Source: Sulfurospirillum multivorans DSM 12446 (GTDB taxonomy: Bacteria > Campylobacterota > Campylobacteria > Campylobacterales > Sulfurospirillaceae). Taken from it: 64,000 bases of DNA. Shown here piece after piece: positions 1 to 7,604 of the stretch; position 1 is the first letter of the stretch; every line of letters begins with the position of its first letter. The notes under the pieces are model-generated. The model was not told the origin of the DNA. It made no database searches and worked only from the letters and a program-made list of their open reading frames with translations. The stretch spans positions 1,364,001-1,428,000 of the forward strand of contig NZ_CP007201.1 of the NCBI RefSeq assembly GCF_000568815.1, given 5' to 3'. A program made the position numbers and the translations under genes.

Positions 1-353
1 TCCAAATGTGTAAAATTTTGCATAGTTTCCGCTTCAAGCAGAGGCATATCGCCATTGAGCACGAGTAATCGCTCATACTTTGGTGTAACCCCACGGATCG
101 CTCCGCCCGTTCCTGGGAAGTTTTGATGATCTTGGATAATGTAATTAATGTTGGAAAAGTAGCGGTTCATACGCTCTTGCACAAGGTCTGCTTGGTGGTA
201 TAAAATGACGTGAATGTCGTCGCTGATCTTTTGAGATTCTTTGATGATGTGGTAGAGCATTTCAAAACCGCTGATCTCGTGAAGAACTTTGGGAAGGGTT
301 GATTTCATGCGCGTGCCTAAGCCCGCCGCCATAATTGCAATCGAAATATTCAT
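1..353 (-). CDS. glmU: GlmU, N-terminal part (runs off the window)
   Basis: Bifunctional GlcNAc-1-phosphate uridyltransferase / glucosamine-1-phosphate acetyltransferase, which makes UDP-GlcNAc for peptidoglycan and LPS in the cytoplasm. Reading the minus strand from the ATG at 353-351 gives about 117 residues starting MNISIAIMAAGLGTRMKS, the nucleotidyltransferase P-loop (AAGLGTRMKS followed by LPKVLH). Further on are QDHQNFPGTGGA and LNGDMPLL, which are typical of the pyrophosphorylase domain. The C-terminal left-handed beta-helix acetyltransferase part lies beyond base 1. It is divergent from fliP with about 115 bases between them. The frame is open to the window edge, so the gene is partial only because of the cut. 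Confidence 0.93.
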   Translation of the reverse strand, partial: MNISIAIMAAGLGTRMKSTLPKVLHEISGFEMLYHIIKESQKISDDIHVILYHQADLVQERMNRYFSNINYIIQDHQNFPGTGGAIRGVTPKYERLLVLNGDMPLLEAETMQNFTHL

Positions 354-468
354 AAAGTGTGTTCCTAACAATCAGATGAAATCTATTTTAACGAAAAGTT
401 GTTTAAAGATTAAATGGTTTTTAACGCAAAACCAACTAAAATCCTACAATACATTCAAAGGAATCGGG

Positions 469-1212
469 TTGAGAAAAATTATAAAGGTGCTCTTTTTATT
501 GATGGTGTTTATGTCACCGCTCGCGTTTGGTGCCGACACGATCCCTACCGTTAACCTCTCTTTAAGTGCGCCCGATACACCCCAACAGCTCGTGACCAGC
601 CTAAACCTTGTTCTTGTTTTAACGATTTTGACCCTCGCACCTTCATTGGTGTTTATGATGACCAGTTTTTTACGTCTTCTCATCGTTTTTTCATTCCTGC
701 GACAAGCACTTGGAACGCAACAGATGCCACCGTCTCAAGTCATGGTCTCTTTGGCGATGATCTTGACCTTTTTCATTATGGAACCCGTGATGAAAGAGTC
801 GTACGACGTGGCGGTCAAACCTTATTTAGAAGAAAAAATGGGCTATCAAGAGGCGTTTGAGAAAGGTGCTGCGCCGTTTAAAGCCTTTATGATTCGCAAT
901 ACCCGTGAGAAAGATTTAGCGCTTTTCTTTCGGATTCGTAACCTTGAAAATCCTAAAAATATCGAAGATGTACCTTTAACCGTAGCGATGCCTGCGTTTA
1001 TGATCAGCGAGCTTAAGACCGCTTTTGAGATCGGCTTTTTGCTCTATCTGCCTTTTTTGGTTATCGACATGGTGGTGAGTTCTGTTTTGATGGCGATGGG
1101 TATGATGATGTTGCCGCCGGTTATGATCTCCTTGCCGTTTAAACTGCTCATTTTTGTATTGGTCGATGGGTGGAATTTGCTGGTGCAACGACTTGTGGAG
1201 AGTTTCCATTAA
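469..1212 (+). CDS. fliP: Flagellar type III export protein FliP
   Basis: Core membrane component of the flagellar type III export gate, acting with FliQ, FliR, FlhA and FlhB. The TTG at 469 is preferred because AAAGGAA lies just upstream and because the resulting 247-residue protein starts with a short basic stretch and a hydrophobic signal-like segment ending near LAFGADT, as FliP normally does. The open frame extends to 289, but that extension overlaps the 5' end of glmU and adds unrelated sequence. Downstream are the two conserved FliP membrane regions (MTSFLRLLIVFSFLRQALG and the C-terminal PFKLLIFVLVDGW). No other flagellar gene is in the window, so this is an isolated fli gene. Its last bases overlap the next gene. 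Confidence 0.93.
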   Translation: MRKIIKVLFLLMVFMSPLAFGADTIPTVNLSLSAPDTPQQLVTSLNLVLVLTILTLAPSLVFMMTSFLRLLIVFSFLRQALGTQQMPPSQVMVSLAMILTFFIMEPVMKESYDVAVKPYLEEKMGYQEAFEKGAAPFKAFMIRNTREKDLALFFRIRNLENPKNIEDVPLTVAMPAFMISELKTAFEIGFLLYLPFLVIDMVVSSVLMAMGMMMLPPVMISLPFKLLIFVLVDGWNLLVQRLVESFH

Positions 1213-2011
1213 CGCGCAATACCTTATCTCAAACGATCTTTTCTTTGAGATTCACCATCCGCTTTTTGATGCGATCCTCCTTAAACAAGGTGCGCAACTC
1301 ATTCACTTTCAACCCAAAGGTGGTGAGCCATTTTTTTGGAGTGCTAAGCGTTCAACGTTTCAAAAAGGCAAAGCATTTCGGGGTGGCATTCCTCTGTGTT
1401 GGCCTTGGTTTGGCAAAATAGGCACGCCTGCACATGGATTTGCGCGCATTGTGGAGTGGGAAATGGCGCAGTATGTTGAAAATGAAGAGGGCGTTCAGCT
1501 GATTTTTGAGTTACGAGATAATGCGTTTACGAGGTCGTTGTGGGATTATGCGTTTAATGCACGGCTTGAGATGAACTTGGGACATGATGTTGAATTGTGT
1601 TTACATGTAAACGCTGAAAAAGAGAGTACGGCGGCACTTCATACGTACCTTACATGTCAAAACATTCATGATGTAACGGTGATGGGGTTGGGTAGCGCCT
1701 ACAACGATGCTTTGCAAGGTGGTGTGGCGTGTGAAACTAAAGAGCCTGTTTTACATGTAACCCATTCCATCGATAGAGTCTACACCATGCCCGAAGCGAC
1801 TACGTTACTTTGCGAAAAGGATCGAATCTTGAGTATCACGCATAAAAATCACAGCGATGTGGTGGTGTGGAATCCTTGGCGTGAGGGCGAAAGCAGTTTT
1901 GCTGATATGAATGAGAATGATTACACACAAATGCTCTGCATCGAGAGTGCTCGCATTTCCAAGCCTTTGGCGTGTGAAGATCGTTTACATGTAAAGATTG
2001 CGTCGCTTTAA
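1193..2011 (+). CDS. D-hexose-6-phosphate mutarotase (YeaD-like aldose 1-epimerase family)
   Basis: Probably interconverts the anomers of glucose-6-phosphate-type sugars in the cytoplasm. Family signs are the aldose-1-epimerase fold signature FRGGIPLCWPWFG, the conserved His in AHGFAR (about residue 80) and a late Glu/Asp-rich segment (VVWNPW). The start is uncertain. TTG 1193 gives about 272 residues; ATG 1166 is also in frame; and ATT 1208 sits six bases after a perfect GGAGAG, so an ATT start is possible. All options overlap or touch the end of fliP, which suggests translational coupling. Three copies of the TTACATGTAA palindrome lie inside it (1601, 1751, 1985), each read as Leu-His-Val. 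Confidence 0.85.
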   Translation: MWRVSINAQYLISNDLFFEIHHPLFDAILLKQGAQLIHFQPKGGEPFFWSAKRSTFQKGKAFRGGIPLCWPWFGKIGTPAHGFARIVEWEMAQYVENEEGVQLIFELRDNAFTRSLWDYAFNARLEMNLGHDVELCLHVNAEKESTAALHTYLTCQNIHDVTVMGLGSAYNDALQGGVACETKEPVLHVTHSIDRVYTMPEATTLLCEKDRILSITHKNHSDVVVWNPWREGESSFADMNENDYTQMLCIESARISKPLACEDRLHVKIASL

Positions 2012-2015
2012 ACGC

Positions 2016-2027
2016 TTTACATGTAAA
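2016..2027. repeat. TTTACATGTAAA palindrome, between convergent genes
   Basis: Perfect 12-base palindrome in the 23-base gap between the stop of the mutarotase gene and the stop of the HxlR gene. A second copy lies only 20 bases upstream inside the mutarotase gene (1984-1995), so two copies form a close pair here. Confidence 0.9.
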
Positions 2028-2034
2028 CTTGGTT

Positions 2035-2412
2035 TCACGCCTTTTTAGAGAGTTTGGGTTCGCACACCGTTCCTTCGCTAAAGGCGCCACACACGGTGAC
2101 ATAATCAATGCCCCAATCAAACATTTCATTGAGCACAGGGCGTAATTTCTCGCCAATTGGGGTGAGTGAATAGACCACTTTGGGTGGAATTTCAGGAAAC
2201 GCTTCACGCGCTATAATACCTTTTTCTTCGAGCTCCCGAAGTTTCACGGTCAGGGTTTTTTGCGTAATCTCACACACCTCTTCAAAAAGCTCTTTGTAAC
2301 GTTTTTCTCCCGAGAGTAGATGCCAAATAATGCCTAGTTTCCATTTATCGTTAAAAATGTCTTGTGCGATGGCAATGGCACAGGTGTACGCTTTTCCATT
2401 AACTAAATACAT
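2035..2412 (-). CDS. HxlR-family winged-helix regulator
   Basis: A 125-residue DNA-binding regulator of the HxlR/MarR-like type. Family features seen: a Cys near the N-terminus (residue 11, in AYTCAIA), FNDKWKLGIIWHLLSGEKRYKEL forming the start of the helix-turn-helix, then LTVKLRELEEKGII with the recognition helix and wing, and YSLTPIGEKLRPVL at the C-terminal helix. In this family the N-terminal Cys can act as a redox or electrophile sensor. It is divergent from a quinone reductase gene with 133 bases between them, the classical arrangement of an HxlR regulator and its target. Its own minus-strand -10 (TATAAT) is at 2442-2437. Confidence 0.9.
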   Translation of the reverse strand: MYLVNGKAYTCAIAIAQDIFNDKWKLGIIWHLLSGEKRYKELFEEVCEITQKTLTVKLRELEEKGIIAREAFPEIPPKVVYSLTPIGEKLRPVLNEMFDWGIDYVTVCGAFSEGTVCEPKLSKKA

Positions 2413-2490
2413 GGTTTATGACCTTTTTTAAAGTCAATTATAGCATAAATATAAAAATATATCATTACACACTAAAAGTATCGTAAGGAT

Positions 2491-2515
2491 ATGTTAAGCA
2501 TGCTAACATTATAAT
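2491..2515 (+). promoter_or_regulatory. Candidate operator palindrome and -10 box upstream of the quinone reductase
   Basis: An imperfect palindrome ATGTTAAGCATGCTAACAT (2491-2509; arms ATGTT and AACAT around AGCATGCT) abuts a consensus -10 box TATAAT (2510-2515) 31 bases before the start of the reductase gene. A repressor bound here would cover the -35/-10 region. The divergent HxlR protein is the obvious candidate, but binding is an inference. Confidence 0.45.
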
Positions 2516-2545
2516 TTTCCAACAATAAACACAAAAGGAAATCAA

Positions 2546-3136
2546 ATGAAAAATGTACTGATTATCAACGGGCATCAAAAATACCCTGTGGTTGCAGAGG
2601 GGAAACTCACACAGTTTTACATCGACACCGCCACAGAGTTTTTTCACAAAGCAGGCTATGCCATCAAACACAGTGAGGTTGAGGGCGATTATGACGTCAA
2701 AGAAGAGGTTGAAAAATTTGCATGGGCCGATATTATCCTCTTTCAATTCCCAACCTACTGGATGGGCGTGCCTTGGCTGGCTAAAAAATACATTGATGAG
2801 ATTTTTTCCACAGGTCAAGGAACCGTCACCTATGAGAACGATGGCAGAACCAGAAGTGACGCAACCAAACGCTACGGAAGCGGTGGCTTGATGCAAGGAA
2901 AACAGTATATGCTCTCCATCACCTACAACTGCCCAACGTCAGAATTTAACGATAAAGAGGGCTTTTTCAGCGGACTCAGCCTTGATGAAGCCAATGTTGC
3001 AACGCATAAAACCTTCCAATTTTGTAGCGCAGAACCGCTTGAAACCTTCTCCGTGCATGACATTTTTAAAGGCGATTTGGATTTGGAAAAAGAGAAAGTA
3101 CGCTTTATGGCTCATTTGGAAAAAACTTTCAAATAA
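2546..3136 (+). CDS. mdaB: NAD(P)H:quinone oxidoreductase, MdaB-like flavodoxin fold
   Basis: A 196-residue FAD/FMN reductase predicted to do two-electron reduction of quinones and so protect against redox cycling. It starts with a flavodoxin-like first strand and loop (KNVLIINGHQKY), has the mid-protein flavin-site segment FQFPTYWMGVPWLAKKYIDE, and the family stretch LQGKQYMLSITYNCP-like around residue 117. AAAGGAA precedes the ATG. It is divergent from the HxlR regulator, with its -10 and a palindrome in the shared promoter region, so it is probably induced by quinone or electrophile stress through that regulator. Confidence 0.88.
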   Translation: MKNVLIINGHQKYPVVAEGKLTQFYIDTATEFFHKAGYAIKHSEVEGDYDVKEEVEKFAWADIILFQFPTYWMGVPWLAKKYIDEIFSTGQGTVTYENDGRTRSDATKRYGSGGLMQGKQYMLSITYNCPTSEFNDKEGFFSGLSLDEANVATHKTFQFCSAEPLETFSVHDIFKGDLDLEKEKVRFMAHLEKTFK

Positions 3137-3143
3137 GCCTCAC

Positions 3144-3165
3144 GGTGGCATGAACTCATGCCACC
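3144..3165. terminator. Hairpin between convergent genes
   Basis: Perfect 9-bp stem GGTGGCATG / CATGCCACC around AACT, eight bases after the quinone reductase stop and followed by ATCTTCTTT on the plus strand. It probably ends transcription from both sides of the convergent pair. A TTTACATGTAAA copy follows at 3172. Confidence 0.75.
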
Positions 3166-3171
3166 ATCTTC

Positions 3172-3183
3172 TTTACATGTAAA
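3172..3183. repeat. TTTACATGTAAA palindrome next to a terminator hairpin
   Basis: Perfect palindrome between the hairpin at 3144-3165 and the stop codon of the convergent M48 gene (3186). It is too short and A/T-rich to act as a terminator itself. Confidence 0.9.
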
Positions 3184-3185
3184 GC

Positions 3186-4196
3186 TTACAAGCTGGATGC
3201 ATCCAAAAAAGGCTGAATGCGTTTGCGCGTTTCAGGATGACTTGCAAAAGGCGTTTTGGATGCATTGGCATCGGGGTCAATGCGCTCTAATATCGTCGCA
3301 AAATAGTGCGGAGAAATCTTCGCTTTTAAAAGTCCTTGAAGCGCAAACGCATCGGCTTCCTCTTCCATTTCCCTAGAATAGCCTTGTTGAATCAGCAACA
3401 GTGGAATGCCTGTCGCAAGGTCTGAAAACGTACTCACATCGCCTGTTATCATCACGATCAAAACACCTGAACCCATCGCTTGAAGTGCCATTTTAAGCGT
3501 ATGTGACGCGTTGATATGCCCTAGTTCATGTGCTAAAACAGCCACAATCTCAGCATCATGTTCTGCTTTTTCAACCAATTGATCAGTCACAACCATACTT
3601 TGACCCGCAAGGGCAAACGCGTTGGCGCCTAAAATTGGGCTACTGCGAAAGAGCAGTTGAAACGGAGCACAGTGAGTTGTGGCGCAAAAACGATTGAGCT
3701 GTTCCGTGATGGCCGTTTGTCGCTCTATCGGTAAAAGCGTCTCTTTGAGATACATCTTATCAAGGAGGGCAAGACTCTCTTTATCCATCATCAGTTTAAT
3801 GTTTTCAGGAACAACGCGCGCAACATAAGCGGCAACGGTGGGAATGCCGTAAAAAAATCCTGCACCCAAAAGAGCAATGGTAAAGACCAACGTCGCGAAC
3901 ACATAACGTAGTTTGCTCTCAAAATAGTGGGCAAGGTATTCAGGTGATTTTTGTTTGAGTTGCTGTTCCAGTGCACGAAGTGCCTCAAGATCATGGCTGT
4001 GTATTTCTTGATGGTGAGGAAGGTAGACGATACTGCTTGCACTGCCCACCATCGGGTCTATTTTGATCTCTTTGAGTGCAAAAGAGGAGTAGCGTGTGGG
4101 CGTGTGCATAAAAAGCTCTGTTTCGCCCACTTCAATGCTGACACTGGTGGGACGAGAAGTTTTGCCATCGAAATACTCTCCTTCAAACGTGATCAT
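3186..4196 (-). CDS. M48-family zinc metallopeptidase, membrane-anchored
   Basis: A 336-residue HtpX/Oma1-like zinc protease. The zinc-binding motif HELGH is at residues 223-227 (VLAHELGHINASH), and the third ligand is expected in EMEEEADAFAL downstream. A cytoplasmic N-terminal domain of about 95 residues precedes one membrane segment (about 99-118, VFATLVFTIALLGAGFFYG), and there may be a second hydrophobic segment after the motif (GSGVLIVMITG). The ATG overlaps the stop of the upstream DUF898 gene as ATGA, so the two are translationally coupled. By analogy with the family it may degrade misfolded membrane proteins; the substrate is unknown. Confidence 0.9.
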   Translation of the reverse strand: MITFEGEYFDGKTSRPTSVSIEVGETELFMHTPTRYSSFALKEIKIDPMVGSASSIVYLPHHQEIHSHDLEALRALEQQLKQKSPEYLAHYFESKLRYVFATLVFTIALLGAGFFYGIPTVAAYVARVVPENIKLMMDKESLALLDKMYLKETLLPIERQTAITEQLNRFCATTHCAPFQLLFRSSPILGANAFALAGQSMVVTDQLVEKAEHDAEIVAVLAHELGHINASHTLKMALQAMGSGVLIVMITGDVSTFSDLATGIPLLLIQQGYSREMEEEADAFALQGLLKAKISPHYFATILERIDPDANASKTPFASHPETRKRIQPFLDASSL

Positions 4197-5233
4197 GCCA
4201 CACCAATATCCATATCAAACAGATCTGATATTTCAGAGCCAACAGCGGTTGTTGTGGCAAACGATTGTACGGCAAATTCATCTAAATTAGCGGCAATGAT
4301 TTCAAGATGAAGTGAGCGATAACGCGCTAAACGCACACTCGCAAATGGGATGTACACTCCAAACGTGATCATAATCAGCAAAAGATTGGTGGCATAAATC
4401 CATAAAACATCACGAACGCGTTGGGTTGAATGAAAACGAACGTCTTCTAAATGCAGATGGTTGTAAAAAAGATTGATCGTTTGTGTTTTGATGATAGCGA
4501 CGGCGATGGGAATCGTGATATAAAAGGCTAAGAGCCCAACTGAGATCGCCAGCCCAATCATCTGTTTGTGTGTCTCAGGTGAAAGGGCAGGATGCGTTAC
4601 CATGTAAGCATAAATCAGTGCCCCTATCATGCCCCAAACCACAGCTAAAAAGGCGAGGGTGAAAAGATAGAGTTTCCAAAAAGGTTTTGATGATCCACTG
4701 TAAGAAGTTGTTGTCGTACCATACGCATAATGAGTGGCTAAAAATTTGAGTTGCGTGTAGGCAACATAAGGCAAAGCAAGTCCAAAGGTGATGATGGTAA
4801 GAACAGGCATTAAAAGGTACACTTTTGCCGCTTCTCCTACCGTTCCCGTAAAATTAAATCGCAACCCTCGATAGGCACTTTGGCGTGCGCCAAAACGAAG
4901 GGCAGCAACAATAATCCATGGTGAAGCGATACCAATGGCGACAATGATAAGCGTACTCACCAGCGGTGCAAATTTGGATGTTCCCACATAAAGAATCAAC
5001 AGTGTTGCCGCAATCAACCTTCCTTTGAGAATTTGCATGGGTGTCGCTAAATACGAAAAGGAGTGGTTATCCAAAAACGTATGCCCATAAAACCAGCGCA
5101 TGGTTCGTACTTTTGCCCACGCAGAGTAAATCCCAAGTGTAATGATGCTCAGCGCAATATTGACAATCCAGATGCGAAAATATTCGCTACCACGTCCCGT
5201 AAAATCCACAGCGTAATGTTTGATTGAATGCAT
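4193..5233 (-). CDS. YjgN/DUF898 multi-pass membrane protein
   Basis: A 346-residue membrane protein of the DUF898 (YjgN) family. The start is set at the ATG at 5233, preceded by AAAGGATTAGG; an upstream in-frame extension exists but begins with unlikely sequence. Family signs are the repeated unit FTGRGSEYFRIWIVNIALSI and FNFTGTVGEAAKVYLL, and the motifs LGIYSAWAKVR and later GVYIPFASVRLARY. Six or so hydrophobic helices are evident. DUF898 genes are commonly followed by an M48 protease gene, as here with a 4-base overlap, suggesting a shared role in the envelope. No biochemical function is known to me. Confidence 0.88.
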   Translation of the reverse strand: MHSIKHYAVDFTGRGSEYFRIWIVNIALSIITLGIYSAWAKVRTMRWFYGHTFLDNHSFSYLATPMQILKGRLIAATLLILYVGTSKFAPLVSTLIIVAIGIASPWIIVAALRFGARQSAYRGLRFNFTGTVGEAAKVYLLMPVLTIITFGLALPYVAYTQLKFLATHYAYGTTTTSYSGSSKPFWKLYLFTLAFLAVVWGMIGALIYAYMVTHPALSPETHKQMIGLAISVGLLAFYITIPIAVAIIKTQTINLFYNHLHLEDVRFHSTQRVRDVLWIYATNLLLIMITFGVYIPFASVRLARYRSLHLEIIAANLDEFAVQSFATTTAVGSEISDLFDMDIGVA

Positions 5234-5405
5234 CCTAATCCTTTGGGTAAACAATGATTTAGAAAAGGCATGGTATTGATTGAGAGGCTTTGTTAACTGA
5301 AAGAGACATACGAACATCACATCATACTTAAAGATAAATTAATGTTATCTTAGAAGCATGATGTGTGGAGTCTGTTTTTAATGCGGAAGGTAGCGTACAA
5401 AATGG

Positions 5406-5417
5406 TTTACATGTAAA
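5406..5417. repeat. TTTACATGTAAA palindrome that supplies a stop codon
   Basis: The palindrome forms the last codons of the minus-strand gene ending at 5407: read on that strand it gives Tyr-Met-stop. The same Leu-Tyr-Met-stop ending, made the same way, occurs at 57466. Confidence 0.9.
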
Positions 5418-5928
5418 GCTCAAAACCTTTTTGTTGCTTTAAGATACTTTCAAAGAGTTTTTGTGTCTCTTTGAGCATTTTTTCATTTTGATTTTCGACT
5501 TTTGCTAAGATTTTATCAAGGCTCGTCAAAATCGAGTCATTGATGTAATTTTGCGTGTTTTCATTACTCGTTTGAGGAAGTGCTGCGTTGACTTCATATG
5601 CGGTGTTGGTCAAGCTTGCAATGTTGGTGTTACTTGCACTCTCTTGTACGTTTTTGAGGTATTCGTCCATCATCGGCTGAATGGTTTCCATCGCCGCATC
5701 AATTTCTTTTTGATCATTGGCGTCAATACCATTACCTTCGTAATGAAAATTATAGCCATACGCGTGTGCAAGTGTGAATGTTGTACTTTGTGAGTTGCCA
5801 TCACTCTCTTGTGAAATCTCTGCGTAGCGCGCGTCATACATGCTCAGATCGATCACATCGCCGCTACTGGTTTGCAGTGAAAAACCAAAGCTATTATAAT
5901 TGTAATTATTGGCTCCGACGGTTTCCAT
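5407..5928 (-). CDS. Uncharacterised soluble protein with coiled-coil C-terminus
   Basis: A 173-residue protein I do not recognise with confidence. It has no signal peptide or membrane segment. The N-terminal half is rich in Asn, Tyr, Ser and Gly, with a beta-like pattern (FGFSLQTSSGDVIDLSMYD and TFTLAHAYGYNFHYEGNG). Next comes an acidic stretch with NGIDANDQKEIDAAM, which resembles a single EF-hand-like loop. The last 50 residues are heptad-like (ILAKVENQNEKMLKETQKLF). The terminal residues ELYM come from a TTTACATGTAAA palindrome. It stands alone between the DUF898 operon and the thiamine-binding gene. The phrase STTFTLAHAYGYNFHY resembles short domains found in Campylobacterota envelope-associated proteins, but I would not assign a function. 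Confidence 0.7.
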   Translation of the reverse strand: METVGANNYNYNSFGFSLQTSSGDVIDLSMYDARYAEISQESDGNSQSTTFTLAHAYGYNFHYEGNGIDANDQKEIDAAMETIQPMMDEYLKNVQESASNTNIASLTNTAYEVNAALPQTSNENTQNYINDSILTSLDKILAKVENQNEKMLKETQKLFESILKQQKGFELYM

Positions 5929-5982
5929 AAAGTTGCCCCCTTATTTAAACATACGAGTAAGATCGGCACCCTGTGAAATTTT

Positions 5983-6294
5983 TTAAATCGTAATCAAACA
6001 ATCCAGCTTGTTTTGCACCGATTCAATTTTTTGGTGCATGCCATCTGTGCGGTTAGGTCGTATGTCAAATTTCAAACACGCATACACACGCCCGCACGCT
6101 TCAAGCAGGGCATAGGCTTGCTCGACCAATTTTAGCGCTTCGCTCATCGTAGGTGTCTCAACCACCGTACTCATGGGAGTCAGTTTATAGCTGTAGCCAT
6201 TCTCATGAATCATCTCGACAATGCGCGCCACATCGGCACTTTTACTGCCTTCACCTTCAAGAGGAAACATACTAAATTCCATTAAAACGCTCAT
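5983..6294 (-). CDS. MTH1187/YkoF-like thiamine-binding protein
   Basis: A 103-residue member of the small MTH1187 (DUF77) family, whose ferredoxin-like beta-alpha-beta fold binds thiamine or related ligands. Recognisable elements are the opening strand VLMEFSMFPLEGEG, the KSADVARIVEMIHENGYSYKLTPMSTVVE segment typical of the family, and the Arg-rich end of the last strand (KFDIRPNRT). It is likely a cytoplasmic homotetramer. It precedes no thiamine gene here and is downstream of a MgtC-like gene, from which a TTTACATGTAAA palindrome separates it. The role (buffering or sensing thiamine) is inferred from family. Confidence 0.85.
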   Translation of the reverse strand: MSVLMEFSMFPLEGEGSKSADVARIVEMIHENGYSYKLTPMSTVVETPTMSEALKLVEQAYALLEACGRVYACLKFDIRPNRTDGMHQKIESVQNKLDCLITI

Positions 6295-6303
6295 TCTTTC
6301 TCC

Positions 6304-6315
6304 TTTACATGTAAA
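6304..6315. repeat. TTTACATGTAAA palindrome upstream of a ribosome binding site
   Basis: Fills almost the whole gap between the stop of the MgtC-like gene (6316) and the Shine-Dalgarno (AGGAGAAAG on the minus strand) of the thiamine-binding gene. Confidence 0.9.
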
Positions 6316-7563
6316 CTACGAGAGTGCATAATAAGCACCACAAAATGTTCCAATCGTCAGCACGAGATAGCCACCAACATACGAGGCAATGCGGCGTGTG
6401 CCCAGTAGAAAAACAATGATACTTTTAAGCAATGAATTGGCGATGATCGCAAGCGTAATAGCGTTTAATGCGGTTGTTGTATCCAGTCCATTGTTGGACA
6501 AGGAGGCAAGGGAGAGTGCTATCGCATCGGTGTCCGTTAGACCTGAAATAAAGGAGATAATATAAACACCTAATTCACCAAAGGAAGTGTTTGCAAATTT
6601 GACTAAAGCGATGACAGCGCCAAATAAAACTCCTAAAATAAGCGCTTCGGAGAGTTGAAACGGGTTTTTAAACACGGTTTCTTGAATGATTTTCTCTTTT
6701 TCTGTGGTAACGTAGATAAATCCAAGATAGAGATACCCCACACCAGAAGCGATCAAAACAGGGTACAAAATCTCATGAGCCAGCGCGGCATTGATGATAA
6801 GAAGCTCGATGTAAATACGAAAAAGCATGATGGAGCAGGCAAGTCCTACCCCAATAGCCAGATTTTTAGAAAGCGAAGGATTCTCTTTGGAACGTCGTGC
6901 AAGGCTGAGTGCTACGGCGGTTGAGGAGACAATACCTCCTAACAGACCTGCTAAACCAATACCATGTTTAGCCCCCACAAGGCGTACGGCGATGTAGCCT
7001 AAAAAAGAGATGCCTGCGACCAAAACGACCATGAGCCAGATATTGTAAAGATTGAAATAGCCCCAAGGATCAAGCGGTTCATCGGGGAAAAGCGGCAAAA
7101 TAACAAAGCTCATCATCAAAAAAAGAATCATCGCGCTCAGATCTTGTTTCTCAATCACTTTTTCATAGGTCTGGATTTTCTCTTTAAGATTGAGGATAAA
7201 AAGGACACTCATAGCAACAAAAACAGCCAGTGCCATTTTCTCATACGCGAGCAGGGCGCCTATGAGAAAAACCACCAACGCTGAAAACTCTGTGGTCATG
7301 CCGTTTTCTGTAGGTGTTCGATTGAGAATATACGCACCCATCAGAAGAGCGCCTAAAACAGATGTAGACGCAATAAGCAGGTAAGGAACAGACGCATTGA
7401 GCCACGCAGAGAGATAGCCAATGAGTGCGATGAGCGCAAAAGTGCGTGCCCCTCCAAAATCTTTCTGGCGGTTGGCATACAAAAGGTTCATTTCACGTTG
7501 CAACCCAATGATCAGCCCAAGAACAATAGCGATAATGATGTTTTGAAAAACAAGCGTATCCAT
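6316..7563 (-). CDS. MgtC/SapB family membrane protein with DUF4010
   Basis: A 415-residue polytopic inner-membrane protein. The N-terminal 140 residues are the MgtC/SapB domain (LGLIIGLQREMNLL, then KDFGGARTFALIALIGYLSAW). The rest is a DUF4010 domain with LLGGIVSSTAVALSLARRS and SFISGLTDTDAIALSLASL, which are its two signature repeats. There are roughly a dozen hydrophobic helices. Function is not established; MgtC proteins affect Mg2+ and pH homeostasis, while this long DUF4010 form has been regarded as a possible transporter. It is on the minus strand between ygiQ and the thiamine-binding gene, spaced so that co-transcription is possible. Confidence 0.87.
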   Translation of the reverse strand: MDTLVFQNIIIAIVLGLIIGLQREMNLLYANRQKDFGGARTFALIALIGYLSAWLNASVPYLLIASTSVLGALLMGAYILNRTPTENGMTTEFSALVVFLIGALLAYEKMALAVFVAMSVLFILNLKEKIQTYEKVIEKQDLSAMILFLMMSFVILPLFPDEPLDPWGYFNLYNIWLMVVLVAGISFLGYIAVRLVGAKHGIGLAGLLGGIVSSTAVALSLARRSKENPSLSKNLAIGVGLACSIMLFRIYIELLIINAALAHEILYPVLIASGVGYLYLGFIYVTTEKEKIIQETVFKNPFQLSEALILGVLFGAVIALVKFANTSFGELGVYIISFISGLTDTDAIALSLASLSNNGLDTTTALNAITLAIIANSLLKSIIVFLLGTRRIASYVGGYLVLTIGTFCGAYYALS

Positions 7564-7604
7564 TGTCGACCTCTTTGGGATTATTTTACCTGAATTTGGC
7601 TAGA

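Noticed and set aside
289-468. Long N-terminal extension of fliP
   Set aside because: It overlaps glmU on the other strand and would bury the signal-like segment; TTG 469 has a good ribosome binding site and gives the usual length.
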